Source: Verrucomicrobiales bacterium (GTDB taxonomy: Bacteria > Verrucomicrobiota > Verrucomicrobiia > Verrucomicrobiales > DEV007). From it: a stretch of DNA of 64,000 nt. Of the stretch, positions 35,701 to 41,272 are shown piece after piece. The stretch spans positions 50,648 to 114,647 of the forward strand of contig JARGPI010000023.1 in NCBI GenBank assembly GCA_029213005.1, written 5' to 3'. The position numbers and the translations under genes are program-made. A model generated the notes under the pieces. It was not told where the DNA came from and did no database searches. It saw only the letters and a list, made by a program, of their open reading frames with translations. The first letter of the stretch is position 1. The number at the start of each line of letters is the position of its first letter.

Positions 35701-37494
35701 GTTGATTTGTGAGGACTCTTCGTCCTTGCACATTTCATCAATCAGCGACCAGCCCGCCAGCGGAACCAGATGTTTGTCGATCTCTTCAAGGACGCCCCGG
35801 AAAACCGGTTCACGCTTGATGAGATCCTGTCCCATTCTCCACCACTGGGCACCCTGTCCGGTAAAGACAAATACGAGCGGGTGGGCATCACCGGGTTTAC
35901 CGGCAATCACCTGCTCGGTTTCGTTTCCGGCAAGCCACTCGGTGATTTGAGATGCCACCTCTCTGTGGTCATTTCCGATCACAGCGATTCTGGAGTCGTG
36001 ATGCTCCCGTTTCGAACCTGCTGCCGCCGCGATTTTACGAATGTCGATTTCCTCGTGGCCGCGGAGATACCTTCTCCATTTGATCGCCGTGTCGCGCAGA
36101 GCATCATCCCCACGTGCGGAGATTGGAAGTAACACGGGACGTTCGGCAAGTTTGGATGGGGCATCAGCCTTCTCAGCCGATGCCGGGTCTGCTTCCAGAA
36201 CGATGTGCGAATTGGTACCACCGAAACCGAAGCTGTTTACAGCGGTGACCGGCAGGTAGCCTTCAAGGTGAGGAAGGGGCTGAAGCTTGTCAGCCACGAC
36301 CAGTTTAAACTCATCAAACGGGATATTGGGATTCGGAGTCTCGAAATTGAGGTTCGGTGGAACTGTATCGTGGTGAAGAATCAGTGCCGCTTTAATCAGA
36401 CCGGCAACCCCTGACCCTGACTCAAGGTGACCGACGTTAGTCTTAACCGAACCAATCAGGCAGGTGTCGTCCTCGTCCCTGCCCCGGGCTAGAACCTGAC
36501 CGAGTGCCCGGGTTTCAATCGGGTCACCAACTGGCGTTCCGGTTCCGTGGGCTTCCATGTAGCGAACCCGCTTCGGTTCCATGCCTGCCTGACGGTAGGC
36601 GATGTTCAACATCTCGGCCTGAGTTTCCACACCGGGAACGGTCATGGAAGATGTGTTACCATCCTGGTTGATGACGGCGGCGCGGATCGTACAATAAATT
36701 CTGTCCCCGTCTTTCTGGGCCTGGGAAAGCGGTTTGATTACCAGCATTCCGGCACCTTCACCACGAACATAACCGTTCGCTCTGGAGTCGAAAGCAAAAC
36801 ACTGACCGCTCGGAGAGAGCATCGTTGCTTTGGAGAAACCGATCGATGCGTCGGGCGTGAGCAGGGCGTTAACCCCACCGGCAAGAGCCATGGTGGCCTG
36901 GCCACCCCAGATGCTTTCGCACGCCAGGTTAACTGCCACGAGGGCGGATGAACAGGCGGTGTCGACAGAAACAGCTGGTCCCTTCAAATCGAAGAGATAC
37001 GAAATCCGGTTCGACGCGATCGAAAGAGTCGAGCCGGAGTTCGTGTGAACGTCCACATTCTTAGGGTCGCTTTGAGCAACGTTCGCGTAATCGTTTGACG
37101 CGATACCGACGTAAACGGCCGTCTCGGTCCCACGGAGAGACTTTGGCGGGATACCGGCATCCTCAAGCGATTCCCATGCGGTCTCCAGCAACCAGCGCTG
37201 CTGAGGATCCATCCGCAGAGCTTCCCGCGGGGAAATTCCGAAAAACTGAGCGTCAAACTTGTCAAAATCATGAATAAAACCACCCCATTTGGTGATCATC
37301 TTCCCGGGGATATCGACGTTTTCGTGGTGCCAGCGCTCGCGGTTCCAACGATCTTCAGGAACTGGTACGATGCCGGAGCGACCTTCGATCAGCATTTCCC
37401 AGAAAGATTCCGGTCCCGAGACACCTCCCGGCAGGCGACAGCCAATACCGACTATCGCTAATGGCTCACGCGTATTTGATTTTGTTTGTGACAT
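25510..37494 (-). CDS. Hybrid PKS-NRPS megasynthase with acyl-ACP-reductase-like terminal domain
   Basis: The start is the ATG at 37494 (3,994 residues); a TTG frame upstream adds 45 unrelated residues. Domain order with rough residues: KS 10-437 (active Cys181 in DTACSSA, EAHGTGT, NVGHLESG); AT 535-850 (GHSVGE with Ser632, YAFH, malonyl-type); DH 890-1190 (HRFWDSVVFP; second-half Asp in HPAVLDACF); C-methyltransferase 1370-1610 (VLEVGAGTGS); psi-KR 1640-1810; ER 1820-2135 (HAGTGGVGQAA); KR 2155-2340 (GGAGGFG; catalytic S, Y and N present); ACP 2430-2505 (Ser2468 in LGLDSL); C 2535-2960 (HHIVSDAWS); A 3005-3500 (YTSGSTGTPKG); PCP (Ser3543 in LGGDSL); AAR-like 3595-3994. It should build a methyl-branched reduced chain, probably iteratively, join one amino acid and release the product reductively. 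It is a lone gene, with mdh upstream and its own terminator downstream. Confidence 0.95.
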   Translation of the reverse strand: MSQTKSNTREPLAIVGIGCRLPGGVSGPESFWEMLIEGRSGIVPVPEDRWNRERWHHENVDIPGKMITKWGGFIHDFDKFDAQFFGISPREALRMDPQQRWLLETAWESLEDAGIPPKSLRGTETAVYVGIASNDYANVAQSDPKNVDVHTNSGSTLSIASNRISYLFDLKGPAVSVDTACSSALVAVNLACESIWGGQATMALAGGVNALLTPDASIGFSKATMLSPSGQCFAFDSRANGYVRGEGAGMLVIKPLSQAQKDGDRIYCTIRAAVINQDGNTSSMTVPGVETQAEMLNIAYRQAGMEPKRVRYMEAHGTGTPVGDPIETRALGQVLARGRDEDDTCLIGSVKTNVGHLESGSGVAGLIKAALILHHDTVPPNLNFETPNPNIPFDEFKLVVADKLQPLPHLEGYLPVTAVNSFGFGGTNSHIVLEADPASAEKADAPSKLAERPVLLPISARGDDALRDTAIKWRRYLRGHEEIDIRKIAAAAGSKREHHDSRIAVIGNDHREVASQITEWLAGNETEQVIAGKPGDAHPLVFVFTGQGAQWWRMGQDLIKREPVFRGVLEEIDKHLVPLAGWSLIDEMCKDEESSQINRTNIAQPAIFGLQVALAELWKSWGIVPSKVVGHSVGEVAAAYVAGAYTMEDAVTVIYHRSRLQDSTGGHGRMVAVGINEAQAKKLLAGREDRVQVAVVNSPNMLTLAGDTEPLEEVVAELEAEQKFVRWLRIDYAFHTHQMEPIKDELLETLKGIKPRPTTVPYISTVTGGVHAGEQLDGMYWWKNVRESVLFAPALNGLIRAGEDSFLELGPHPALQNPIMECLSEQGRKGVYFSSLKRKTDESHEMLTNLAKLHNMGYDVNWRAVNQSDCEGVRLPNYAWQKEKFWLESEEGEYLRCADLEHPLLGLKQTAPNPTWRFELDPRYFTWLDDHRFWDSVVFPAAGYGEIGLAIARKMFPGENYVVEDLEMKKALFVSETKVPTVEVVFDPNTRIFQIFSSTGDRKEWDLNSQGVIRKQPLPEGKKIDFDEVKSRMDAHFDHEQYYKDYEDAGYQFRPLFQHLQNVWRRDGESLAEIVAPEGLHDTIPDFFFHPAVLDACFHPVKGGQVIPDGAKGIDYFYLPAAIRSIRLYTDKPPLRLWGNARVNSDNDREYIIADIDVFDDDGNIVAEILGFRADRVEQNDGEDLDKCVYQAKWEQSLLKGTRIDGPNGLAAPAEIVKAANSNLQEHYDARGLHDHYAKFLPKLDEVAFSFIVNAYIDLGWKPEVGDTITVEQLMSDLNIASHHAKLVHGQFVALQEGGILKEIDGVAWKVIKEPEFSDDMLGKLDRLEAELPQFGSEVDLQRAAGPNLGGVLSGEVDPLEVLFPGGSGHIMERFYREGADFPVINEQIKDALEAAVAKVPERRAIRVLEVGAGTGSLTAKILEIFPSDRTEYVFTDNGPLFLQTAEEKFGEQYPYVEYKMFDCEKDPEFQVGLHKYDIVLASNVVHATADLKETLKNLQRCLAPDGILMFLEVTWRRAALDNVFGLLGGWWRFTDKELRQHSALLSRKQWEGLLTFCGYRDVTSFISSFDVKEDQQACLIARAPDPVEIDVTDDVEEIAAEITEEADSSLEVYLVMSDYSGVGKKLQSSLEKRGVKVILTGGYSAEVEERLSELNLESESPKVIVHSLCLDHPRTAKLDLETLNKAQDTGVRSAHSLVKMLTSREWTKKPSVFFLTRGTMPVLDDDQISGLASAPITGLLRVANNEHPEFQWTQVDLDSNPEKLEIEDLTDEILLSDGEHEVAFRGNGRFVRRVHRVKMDELPARTRNAVQKDGTVLPYRLQIDKPGILTNLSLNETTRRDPEEEEIEIQIKAGGINFRDVMKALGMYPGNPVDLKWFGDDFSGVVTKVGSKVKDLKVGDSVVGMAPYCFRSYVTVHRSMVFRKPDSMSHVDAATLPTVFLTTHYAINELARMEKGESILIHAGTGGVGQAAIQIAKHLGLTIFSTAGTPEKRQLLIDAGVDHVLDSRTLEFADRIMEITNGEGVDAVLNSLAGDFIPKNFSVLKTFGRYLEIGKVDVYGNSKIGLEPLRNNISFFVIDLAQHLQQKPKYVADMFSELEKHFYAGNYKPLPNHVFPITEVVDAFRFMAAGKHIGKNILDFDVDDIEIGRPTENGNRFREDGSYLITGGAGGFGLELALWMHDNGARHFALMSRSGPKDDAIEKVARLREDGGTVLDIRGDVTNPADVKAAVAEVQATDQKLIGVVHGAMVLDDEFIVELDNERFDSVLLPKMLGAWNLHEATLGIELDDFICFSSFSAFIGAVKQSNYNAGNVFLDQLAFYRRSQGLNSLTFNWGALIGAGFVARNEKTQQYLELVGLGATNMEETLSLFGQGIQTSATQLGCARCDWQALARFSPSVGGSNMFLPVVPRSSSGGGDSMAARILEAPSDKRMGMVEDLIASQVGAVLGTDASRLDKDTPLTNLGLDSLMAIELVNRIEDKLGMSMPMGSVLNGPNIRDLSIPVLEKLIESGGSGSASGGTGSSLDLVPFEATGEMPEVFPLSEGQKALWFLNRLAPDSSAYNLVFSGKFRPLLDHEAMKKAFALLFERHPMFDVSFTTRNGEPVQVLQHNRAFDFREHDCSNLNDSQLKNLITEHANRPFNLERGPVVRLELFRTSDDAHIALLSMHHIVSDAWSVAVMMQDLIEYYFSFKAGKTPKLEAQKASFADYVNWEIAHLASESGDRMLDYWKEHMAGAPPVIDLPTDRPRPTVQTFNGATYGFQLDEALTESVEELSKSSNATLFTTLLSAYEILLHRYCQQDDLVVGVPLAGRSQQELQSLVGYFINPVPVRSTVDDDPSVTEFLTRNRDSVNGALENQHYPMSRLVEKLNVPRDPGRSPLFQVSFSMERIPGIDEQGIAVFLIGQGGHTFHIGDLSMETIDLTTRQAQFEITLVVEEAGGNLFGCWQYNRDLFDEETIAELSKLYEQVLRAMVATPDAKLSEIQLLDKSEESKVLLEWNDTAADYDRDALLHELVAESASKRDEDTAVIFGDTHITYGQLNRKANGVAKNLTDNGLKVGDNVAVMVERSPEMIAALLGVMKAGGTYIPLDPEFPIERLEMMLADAAPHSVIVSKATSNNTALGKLKVVNIDKIEATADAPKVTGVTAKSLAYIIYTSGSTGTPKGVEIPHRAAVNFLTSMLEKPGLTSEDKLLAVTTLSFDISLLEMFLPLIAGATVVIAGADDVKDGRRLANLINEEDITVMQATPATWQMLLDSGWEGQSELRAFCGGEALNRNLANTLVNSAKEVWNLYGPTETTVWSTVEKISESNDSVSIGRPIANTRVYLLDANHNPVPAGFTGELWIGGDGLARGYRNRPELTAEAFQKITIGGETQRLYRTGDLARWNREGNLECLGRVDFQVKVRGVRIELGDIEAQMEEYAGIKSAVVTKREDLPSGEGLVGYFIPTGGKKVDNSELRTFLSEKLPASYVPAYFHEMSEFPLTPNLKTDRKRLPSPKFGLGDSSERVDPKTGTETILWDIFSANFETKEFGTTDNFFELGGDSLMALRILVEVSDKTKCEVPVDAFLTHPTIEQLASYIDAGGAETGAAAKGALGGEIGFEDLEHIDIELAQDTLPTLDAVALTYIPESLAEVSGLTRDQISERLFANKPRLTNIYHLPEGDIGVVMLPCYEADFFKKLDSVKAPTIEALEMAAAMKAKAVSLTGVIPMATDHGREIQKWISGRSDLPSITTGDATRAATIVKSVEGILAETNRDLSGEILSVVGLGSIGFGTLRLMLEVLPHPKQIIMCDPYQTDDQMARHRDEVRAFGYKGTVDIVKNGGALPPEVYEGSLVVASSNLPGVLNIDLLKPGSLVVDYSFPPVFKVDAAVARFTSKHDILFTTGGELKMPSVVNETVYLPEDAEALAEGMEGGFFQFLGSRDKHEITGCVLVSLLTNATSKVKPTLGPVTAEDTVAHYKHLETLGVIPARLQMNGFFLPEDVVGRFKKNQTSKS
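26755..29905 (-). other. NRPS module C-A-PCP with glycine-like specificity code
   Basis: Condensation domain has HHIVSDAWS (about residue 2666). Adenylation core motifs are intact (YTSGSTGTPKG, NLYGPTETTVW, YRTGDLARW, NLKTDRK). Aligned by hand with GrsA, the eight-plus-two pocket residues read D-I-L-Q-F-G-L-V-W-K, one to two changes from the common glycine code DILQLGLIWK. The PCP has LGGDSL with Ser3543. No epimerisation or methylation domain is present. Confidence 0.7.
29964..37494 (-). other. Highly reducing type I PKS module (KS-AT-DH-cMT-psiKR-ER-KR-ACP)
   Basis: All reductive-loop domains appear intact from their motifs. The DH first motif has Asp where HxxxGxxxxP has Gly (HRFWDSVVFP), but the second-half Asp (LDACF) is present. 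The AT motif YAFH is nearer to malonyl (HAFH) than methylmalonyl (YASH), so alpha-methyl branches would come from the methyltransferase. The domain order, including cMT between DH and psi-KR/ER, matches fungal highly reducing synthases. Confidence 0.85.
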
Positions 37495-37649
37495 GATTCG
37501 ATCAGTTTCAACCCAAGTGGACAATAGAGAAAACCTTGGAAAACCCAAGGTGTGAGCTCGAAAGAGCTTATGTTTCTTTTGAAGATTTCCAACAGTTATA
37601 AAAACGCTAGCAACTCGAAGACTTCCCAAGGTTTCCGTTCGCCCACAAT

Positions 37650-37687
37650 GGATGCATGACTAAAGAGAGAGACGACGATTCGTCAAG
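37650..37687 (-). promoter_or_regulatory. Possible promoter of the PKS-NRPS gene
   Basis: On the minus strand TTGACG is followed at 17 bp by TTAGTC, a fair -35 and a weak -10. This would give a leader of about 150 nt before the ATG at 37494. The 273-bp space to mdh (37495-37767) has no gene I can support. The -10 match is poor, so this is tentative. Confidence 0.25.
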
Positions 37688-37767
37688 CTGAGATAGCTTT
37701 AGGTTTCTTTACTAAATGATGACCAGTCAAATGTGTCATCTTTACTCTGGATTTTATAAAATTCAGA

Positions 37768-38754
37768 CTACGACTGCAACAAGTCTGCTACCGCTTCGCG
37801 CTCTTCACGAAGTTCGTTAATGGTGGCATCGATTTTTGCCTGGCTAAATTCGTTAACCGGCACGTTTTGAACGATTTCGACCCGCTTACCATCGCTGGCG
37901 ACCGGGAAGGATGAAATGAGGCCTTCGTCCACTCCGTAACTGCCGTCCGAGCAGAGGCAGAGACTGTTCCAGTCACCTGAAGGTGTGGGAGTCACAATAC
38001 TGCGAACCGAATCAACGATCGCGTTAGCGGCCGATGCTGCGGATGAGAGGCCACGAGCTTCGATGATGGCCGCACCACGTTTCTGGACGGTTTCAATGAA
38101 CTCGCCTTGGAGCCAGGCTTCGTCGGAAATTTTGTCGGTTACCGGACTGCCGCTGATCTTCGCGTTGTAGAAATCCGGATACTGGGTGGCTGAATGGTTG
38201 CCCCAAATTGTGGTCTTGGAAACCTCGCTGACGTGAACGCCTGCTTTTTGAGCCAATTGAGTTTTTGCTCGATTTTCGTCGAGACGGGTCATCGCGAACC
38301 ATCGATCAGATGGAACGTCGCGTCCGCTGTTCATTGCGATGAGGCAATTCGTGTTGCAGGGGTTGCCGACGACGAGGGTGCGAATATCAGAAGCTGCATT
38401 GTTAGCAATCGCCTGTCCCTGGCCGGTAAAGATTCCTCCGTTGATATTGAGGAGATCCTTCCGCTCCATGCCCTGCTTGCGGGGAACGCTGCCAACGAGG
38501 AGTGCCCAGTTTGCATCGGAAAAGCCTTCGTCGAGGCTTGAGGTGGCGCGGATATCCTCTAAAAGAGGGAAAGCGCAGTCATCAAGTTCCATCACGACGC
38601 CTTCGAGAGCTTTCATGGCTGGCTCGATTTCGATCAAATTTAGACTTACCTTCTGGTCAGGCCCGAACATAGCACCGCTAGCGATGCGGAAGAGGAGAGA
38701 ATAGCCAATTTGTCCGGCTGCGCCGGTCACAGAAACTCGAATAGGGTTGCTCAT
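37768..38754 (-). CDS. mdh: Malate dehydrogenase, cytoplasmic-type (group with GAAGQIGY motif)
   Basis: This 328-residue protein has the NAD-binding N-terminus RVSVTGAAGQIGYSLLFRIA (about 6-25), the LDDCAFPLLEDI segment and the catalytic His-containing IWGNHSATQYPDF (about 185-197). It interconverts malate and oxaloacetate in the TCA cycle. It is about 30 bp downstream of malQ on the same strand and 273 bp upstream of the PKS start. I see no terminator in that space, so read-through into the PKS cannot be excluded. Confidence 0.96.
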   Translation of the reverse strand: MSNPIRVSVTGAAGQIGYSLLFRIASGAMFGPDQKVSLNLIEIEPAMKALEGVVMELDDCAFPLLEDIRATSSLDEGFSDANWALLVGSVPRKQGMERKDLLNINGGIFTGQGQAIANNAASDIRTLVVGNPCNTNCLIAMNSGRDVPSDRWFAMTRLDENRAKTQLAQKAGVHVSEVSKTTIWGNHSATQYPDFYNAKISGSPVTDKISDEAWLQGEFIETVQKRGAAIIEARGLSSAASAANAIVDSVRSIVTPTPSGDWNSLCLCSDGSYGVDEGLISSFPVASDGKRVEIVQNVPVNEFSQAKIDATINELREEREAVADLLQS

Positions 38755-38783
38755 CTTGATGTTTTAATGTCAGCTTATAATTT

Positions 38784-40544
38784 TCAGCCAACCTTTATCG
38801 CCCGTCCTGTCTCATTCAAGATGTTTTTCGACATATCGCGCATCCATTCCCACTCGCTGCCTTCCCGTAGCTCGGCGACCGTTACCGGGAGGCGGTAGGT
38901 CCAGTTTTTGTCGCTCATCACTCCGGGAACGTTGACTCGACCGTCTGAGTAGATCAAATCCGTAACCATCAACGCAATCCGATTCGAGTTCGAGAGACTG
39001 ATCGTCCAGAAAAGAGCATCGAGGAAATTCCGGTCGTATTTGGGGAATTCGTCGAACTGGGTGATGGAAATACTGCAGAAATCCAACAACGTCGTAATAA
39101 AGTGGCGGGCGTTGTTCCATTCCTCGGTGCCGGCTTCGGCTGTCAGCATGATTTCACGCTGCTCATTCCACTGCACTTTGAGTGAGGCATGGTCGTGAGT
39201 GGTGTAAGCAGCGAAAGAAATTTCGGGGTAATGCCCGCCCATCACGACGCTGCCGTCCTCGAATTCCCACTGAGGGACCTTCATCCCGGCGATTCCGAGA
39301 TGGGCGAGACTGGGGCGGACGTAGTCGGGGACCATACCTAAGTCCTCGGCGATGATTTCCGCCCCACCGGCGGCTTCGATGAGGACGGTCAAATAATCTT
39401 CACCCTCTCTCCGGTTTGCATCTTTGTTCTCGTGGCTGTCGTCATCCCGGGGGAGGAAGCCCGGGAGTTTTCCATCGCAGCGCGCGGCGGCCTCTTCATG
39501 GGAGAGGGGGAGAAACTCATCGTTACGGATCGGATTCCAGGGGAAGGAGTAGATCCGATAGAAGCCCAGTGCGTGATCAACCCGGAACATGCCGCAAATT
39601 TCGACGGTCTTGGCGACTCGCTGGCGCCACCAGTCAAAATCACGTTTTTTCAGCGCTTCCCAATTATATATTGGGATACCCCAGTTTTGCCCCCATTTCT
39701 GGACAAATTCGTCGTCTTTGAAATGACGCTCCGGAGGCGCTCCGCCAAACCAGTTCAGGTCGAAAATTTCCCGGTCAGCATAGACATCGGCACTGGCAAG
39801 GCTGATCCCGATCGGGATATCGCCCATCAACTGCACACCTTTTTCGCGTCCATAGGCTGCCACCGCTTTCCACTGGGTTCGGGCGATCCACTGGACGTAG
39901 GCAAAGAACAGCATCCAATAACCCGCTCTCAACTCGTCGCCGTCCGCGATGGACTTTTCCAGAAAAGCGGAGCCGCCTTCAAGCGTTTGGTAGGCAGAGT
40001 TCCAGGCTTGCCAGTTAGGGTTCTGATTTTCCAACTCCATGAGGAATCGGTAGATGCAGTAATTGTCGAGCCAATCCTCTTCGTCATGGCAGAAAGCGAG
40101 GAAGTCCTGAGCGCGGGGACTTCCCTTTCCGAAAACTTTGCCCTTAAAATTCTGGAACGACTCTTCCAGCAGCTCTCTTTTCAGCGCCCGGATCGCAGGA
40201 TAGTCGAGAGCGCCTCGCGAGAGGCCTTTGGCGTTGTGCTTAGTGAGAATCCGGTCGTAGGCCTCCGGGTCAAGATCGGGCAGTCCCACTTCGGGGCGGC
40301 AATCGATAGTCAGGGGCTCAAGCGCGACCGAGCTGATTGCATTGTAGGGGCTGTTGTCCGGACCAATTTCATTGATGGGCAGGAGTTGAATAAATCCAAA
40401 CTGTTGTTCCGCCGCAAAATCGATGAATTGCCTCACCCCTTCCGTATCGCCGATCCCGATGTCATCACCGGTTCTAATCGAAAAAGCAGGAACCAGGATT
40501 CCTGCTGAACGGTCGGCCTTCATATCATTCGCTTCACTCATCAA
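38784..40544 (-). CDS. malQ: 4-alpha-glucanotransferase (GH77, amylomaltase/D-enzyme)
   Basis: This 586-residue protein fits GH77. FGFIQLLPINEIGPDNSPYN at about 50-69 is the typical N-terminal block. The nucleophile Asp is in FRVDHALGFYR (about 319-329), the acid/base Glu in IIAEDLGMVPDYVR (about 400-413), and the third acidic residue in YTTHDHASL. It transfers alpha-1,4-glucan segments in glycogen and maltodextrin metabolism. It is divergent from sodN and followed by mdh 29 bp on. Confidence 0.95.
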   Translation of the reverse strand: MMSEANDMKADRSAGILVPAFSIRTGDDIGIGDTEGVRQFIDFAAEQQFGFIQLLPINEIGPDNSPYNAISSVALEPLTIDCRPEVGLPDLDPEAYDRILTKHNAKGLSRGALDYPAIRALKRELLEESFQNFKGKVFGKGSPRAQDFLAFCHDEEDWLDNYCIYRFLMELENQNPNWQAWNSAYQTLEGGSAFLEKSIADGDELRAGYWMLFFAYVQWIARTQWKAVAAYGREKGVQLMGDIPIGISLASADVYADREIFDLNWFGGAPPERHFKDDEFVQKWGQNWGIPIYNWEALKKRDFDWWRQRVAKTVEICGMFRVDHALGFYRIYSFPWNPIRNDEFLPLSHEEAAARCDGKLPGFLPRDDDSHENKDANRREGEDYLTVLIEAAGGAEIIAEDLGMVPDYVRPSLAHLGIAGMKVPQWEFEDGSVVMGGHYPEISFAAYTTHDHASLKVQWNEQREIMLTAEAGTEEWNNARHFITTLLDFCSISITQFDEFPKYDRNFLDALFWTISLSNSNRIALMVTDLIYSDGRVNVPGVMSDKNWTYRLPVTVAELREGSEWEWMRDMSKNILNETGRAIKVG

Positions 40545-40810
40545 TTCTCAATCCACACACAAGTGGCGCACCTTAAAGGCAAACTGGCGACCGTAGAAGG
40601 TCAAATTGTCGGGTTCGTTACCTAAAAATTACCACTCACTAACAATTCTCACAAAAGCCACCAGACCTGCGATTTTTAATGAACGGTTTTGCAGCTTTGT
40701 TACGATTGGAAACAGAATGTTTTTGATCTAATTTCGAGACGGTTTCAGGTGGACGATACCGGTTGAAAAAACTGAAACTTTTCGGAGAGTTCTACTCGTA
40801 AGCTTATATT

Positions 40811-41272
40811 ATGAAACAGACTCTTCTCACCTTAGGAATTATCTTCGCTGGCGCAATTGCGCTGTTACCTCAACAGGCTCAGTCCCATTGCCAGGTTCCC
40901 TGCGGAATTTATGATGATCACGCCCGGGTTGATTCGATGCTCGAAGACGCCGCTACTGTCGTTAAAGCTGCCGGTCAAATGGCTGAATTAGCGGGTAAGA
41001 CGGACGCTCAGTCGGCCAACCAGATGGTTCGCTGGGTGATGAACAAGGAAAGTCACGCGCAGAAGGTGATTCAGACGATCTCCGATTATTTCCTGACTCA
41101 GCGGGTTAAGTCCAGCCAGGAAGATTACGCGGAGCGCCTTCAGAAGCACCACGCTATTATCCTTGCTGCGATGAAAGCAAAACAGAGTGCTGATGTGAAA
41201 GATGCCGAAGCGCTTGCCGAAGCGATTAAAGGAATCGCCTCCTACTATCCGGCTCCTGCTCACACTCACTAA
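40811..41272 (+). CDS. sodN: Nickel superoxide dismutase with Sec signal peptide
   Basis: This 153-residue protein has an N-terminal hydrophobic signal (residues 1-25) that ends AQS just before His26. Signal peptidase I cleavage would leave the mature N-terminus HCQVPCGIYDD, the nickel hook of Ni-SOD (Hx1, Cys2, Cys6, in the HCxxPCxxY pattern). Canonical Ni-SOD is cytosolic with a propeptide cut by SodX. Here the hook is exposed by export, so it should act in the periplasm. The C-terminal four-helix part matches the family. No sodX is visible nearby. A terminator lies inside the convergent gene downstream. Confidence 0.94.
   Translation: MKQTLLTLGIIFAGAIALLPQQAQSHCQVPCGIYDDHARVDSMLEDAATVVKAAGQMAELAGKTDAQSANQMVRWVMNKESHAQKVIQTISDYFLTQRVKSSQEDYAERLQKHHAIILAAMKAKQSADVKDAEALAEAIKGIASYYPAPAHTH

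Noticed and set aside
26129..37555. Many plus-strand frames of 60-250 codons within the PKS gene
   Set aside because: All are antisense to conserved catalytic motifs in the PKS-NRPS and lack ribosome sites or domains.
37495..37629. N-terminal extension of the PKS from an upstream TTG
   Set aside because: The 45 extra residues have no match to the usual short PKS N-terminus, and MSQTKSNTREPLAIVGIG starts a standard KS lead-in.
39432..40508. Plus-strand 358-codon frame opposite malQ
   Set aside because: It is antisense to a well-supported GH77 gene with intact active-site motifs, and its translation has no domain or signal; it is a codon-bias shadow.
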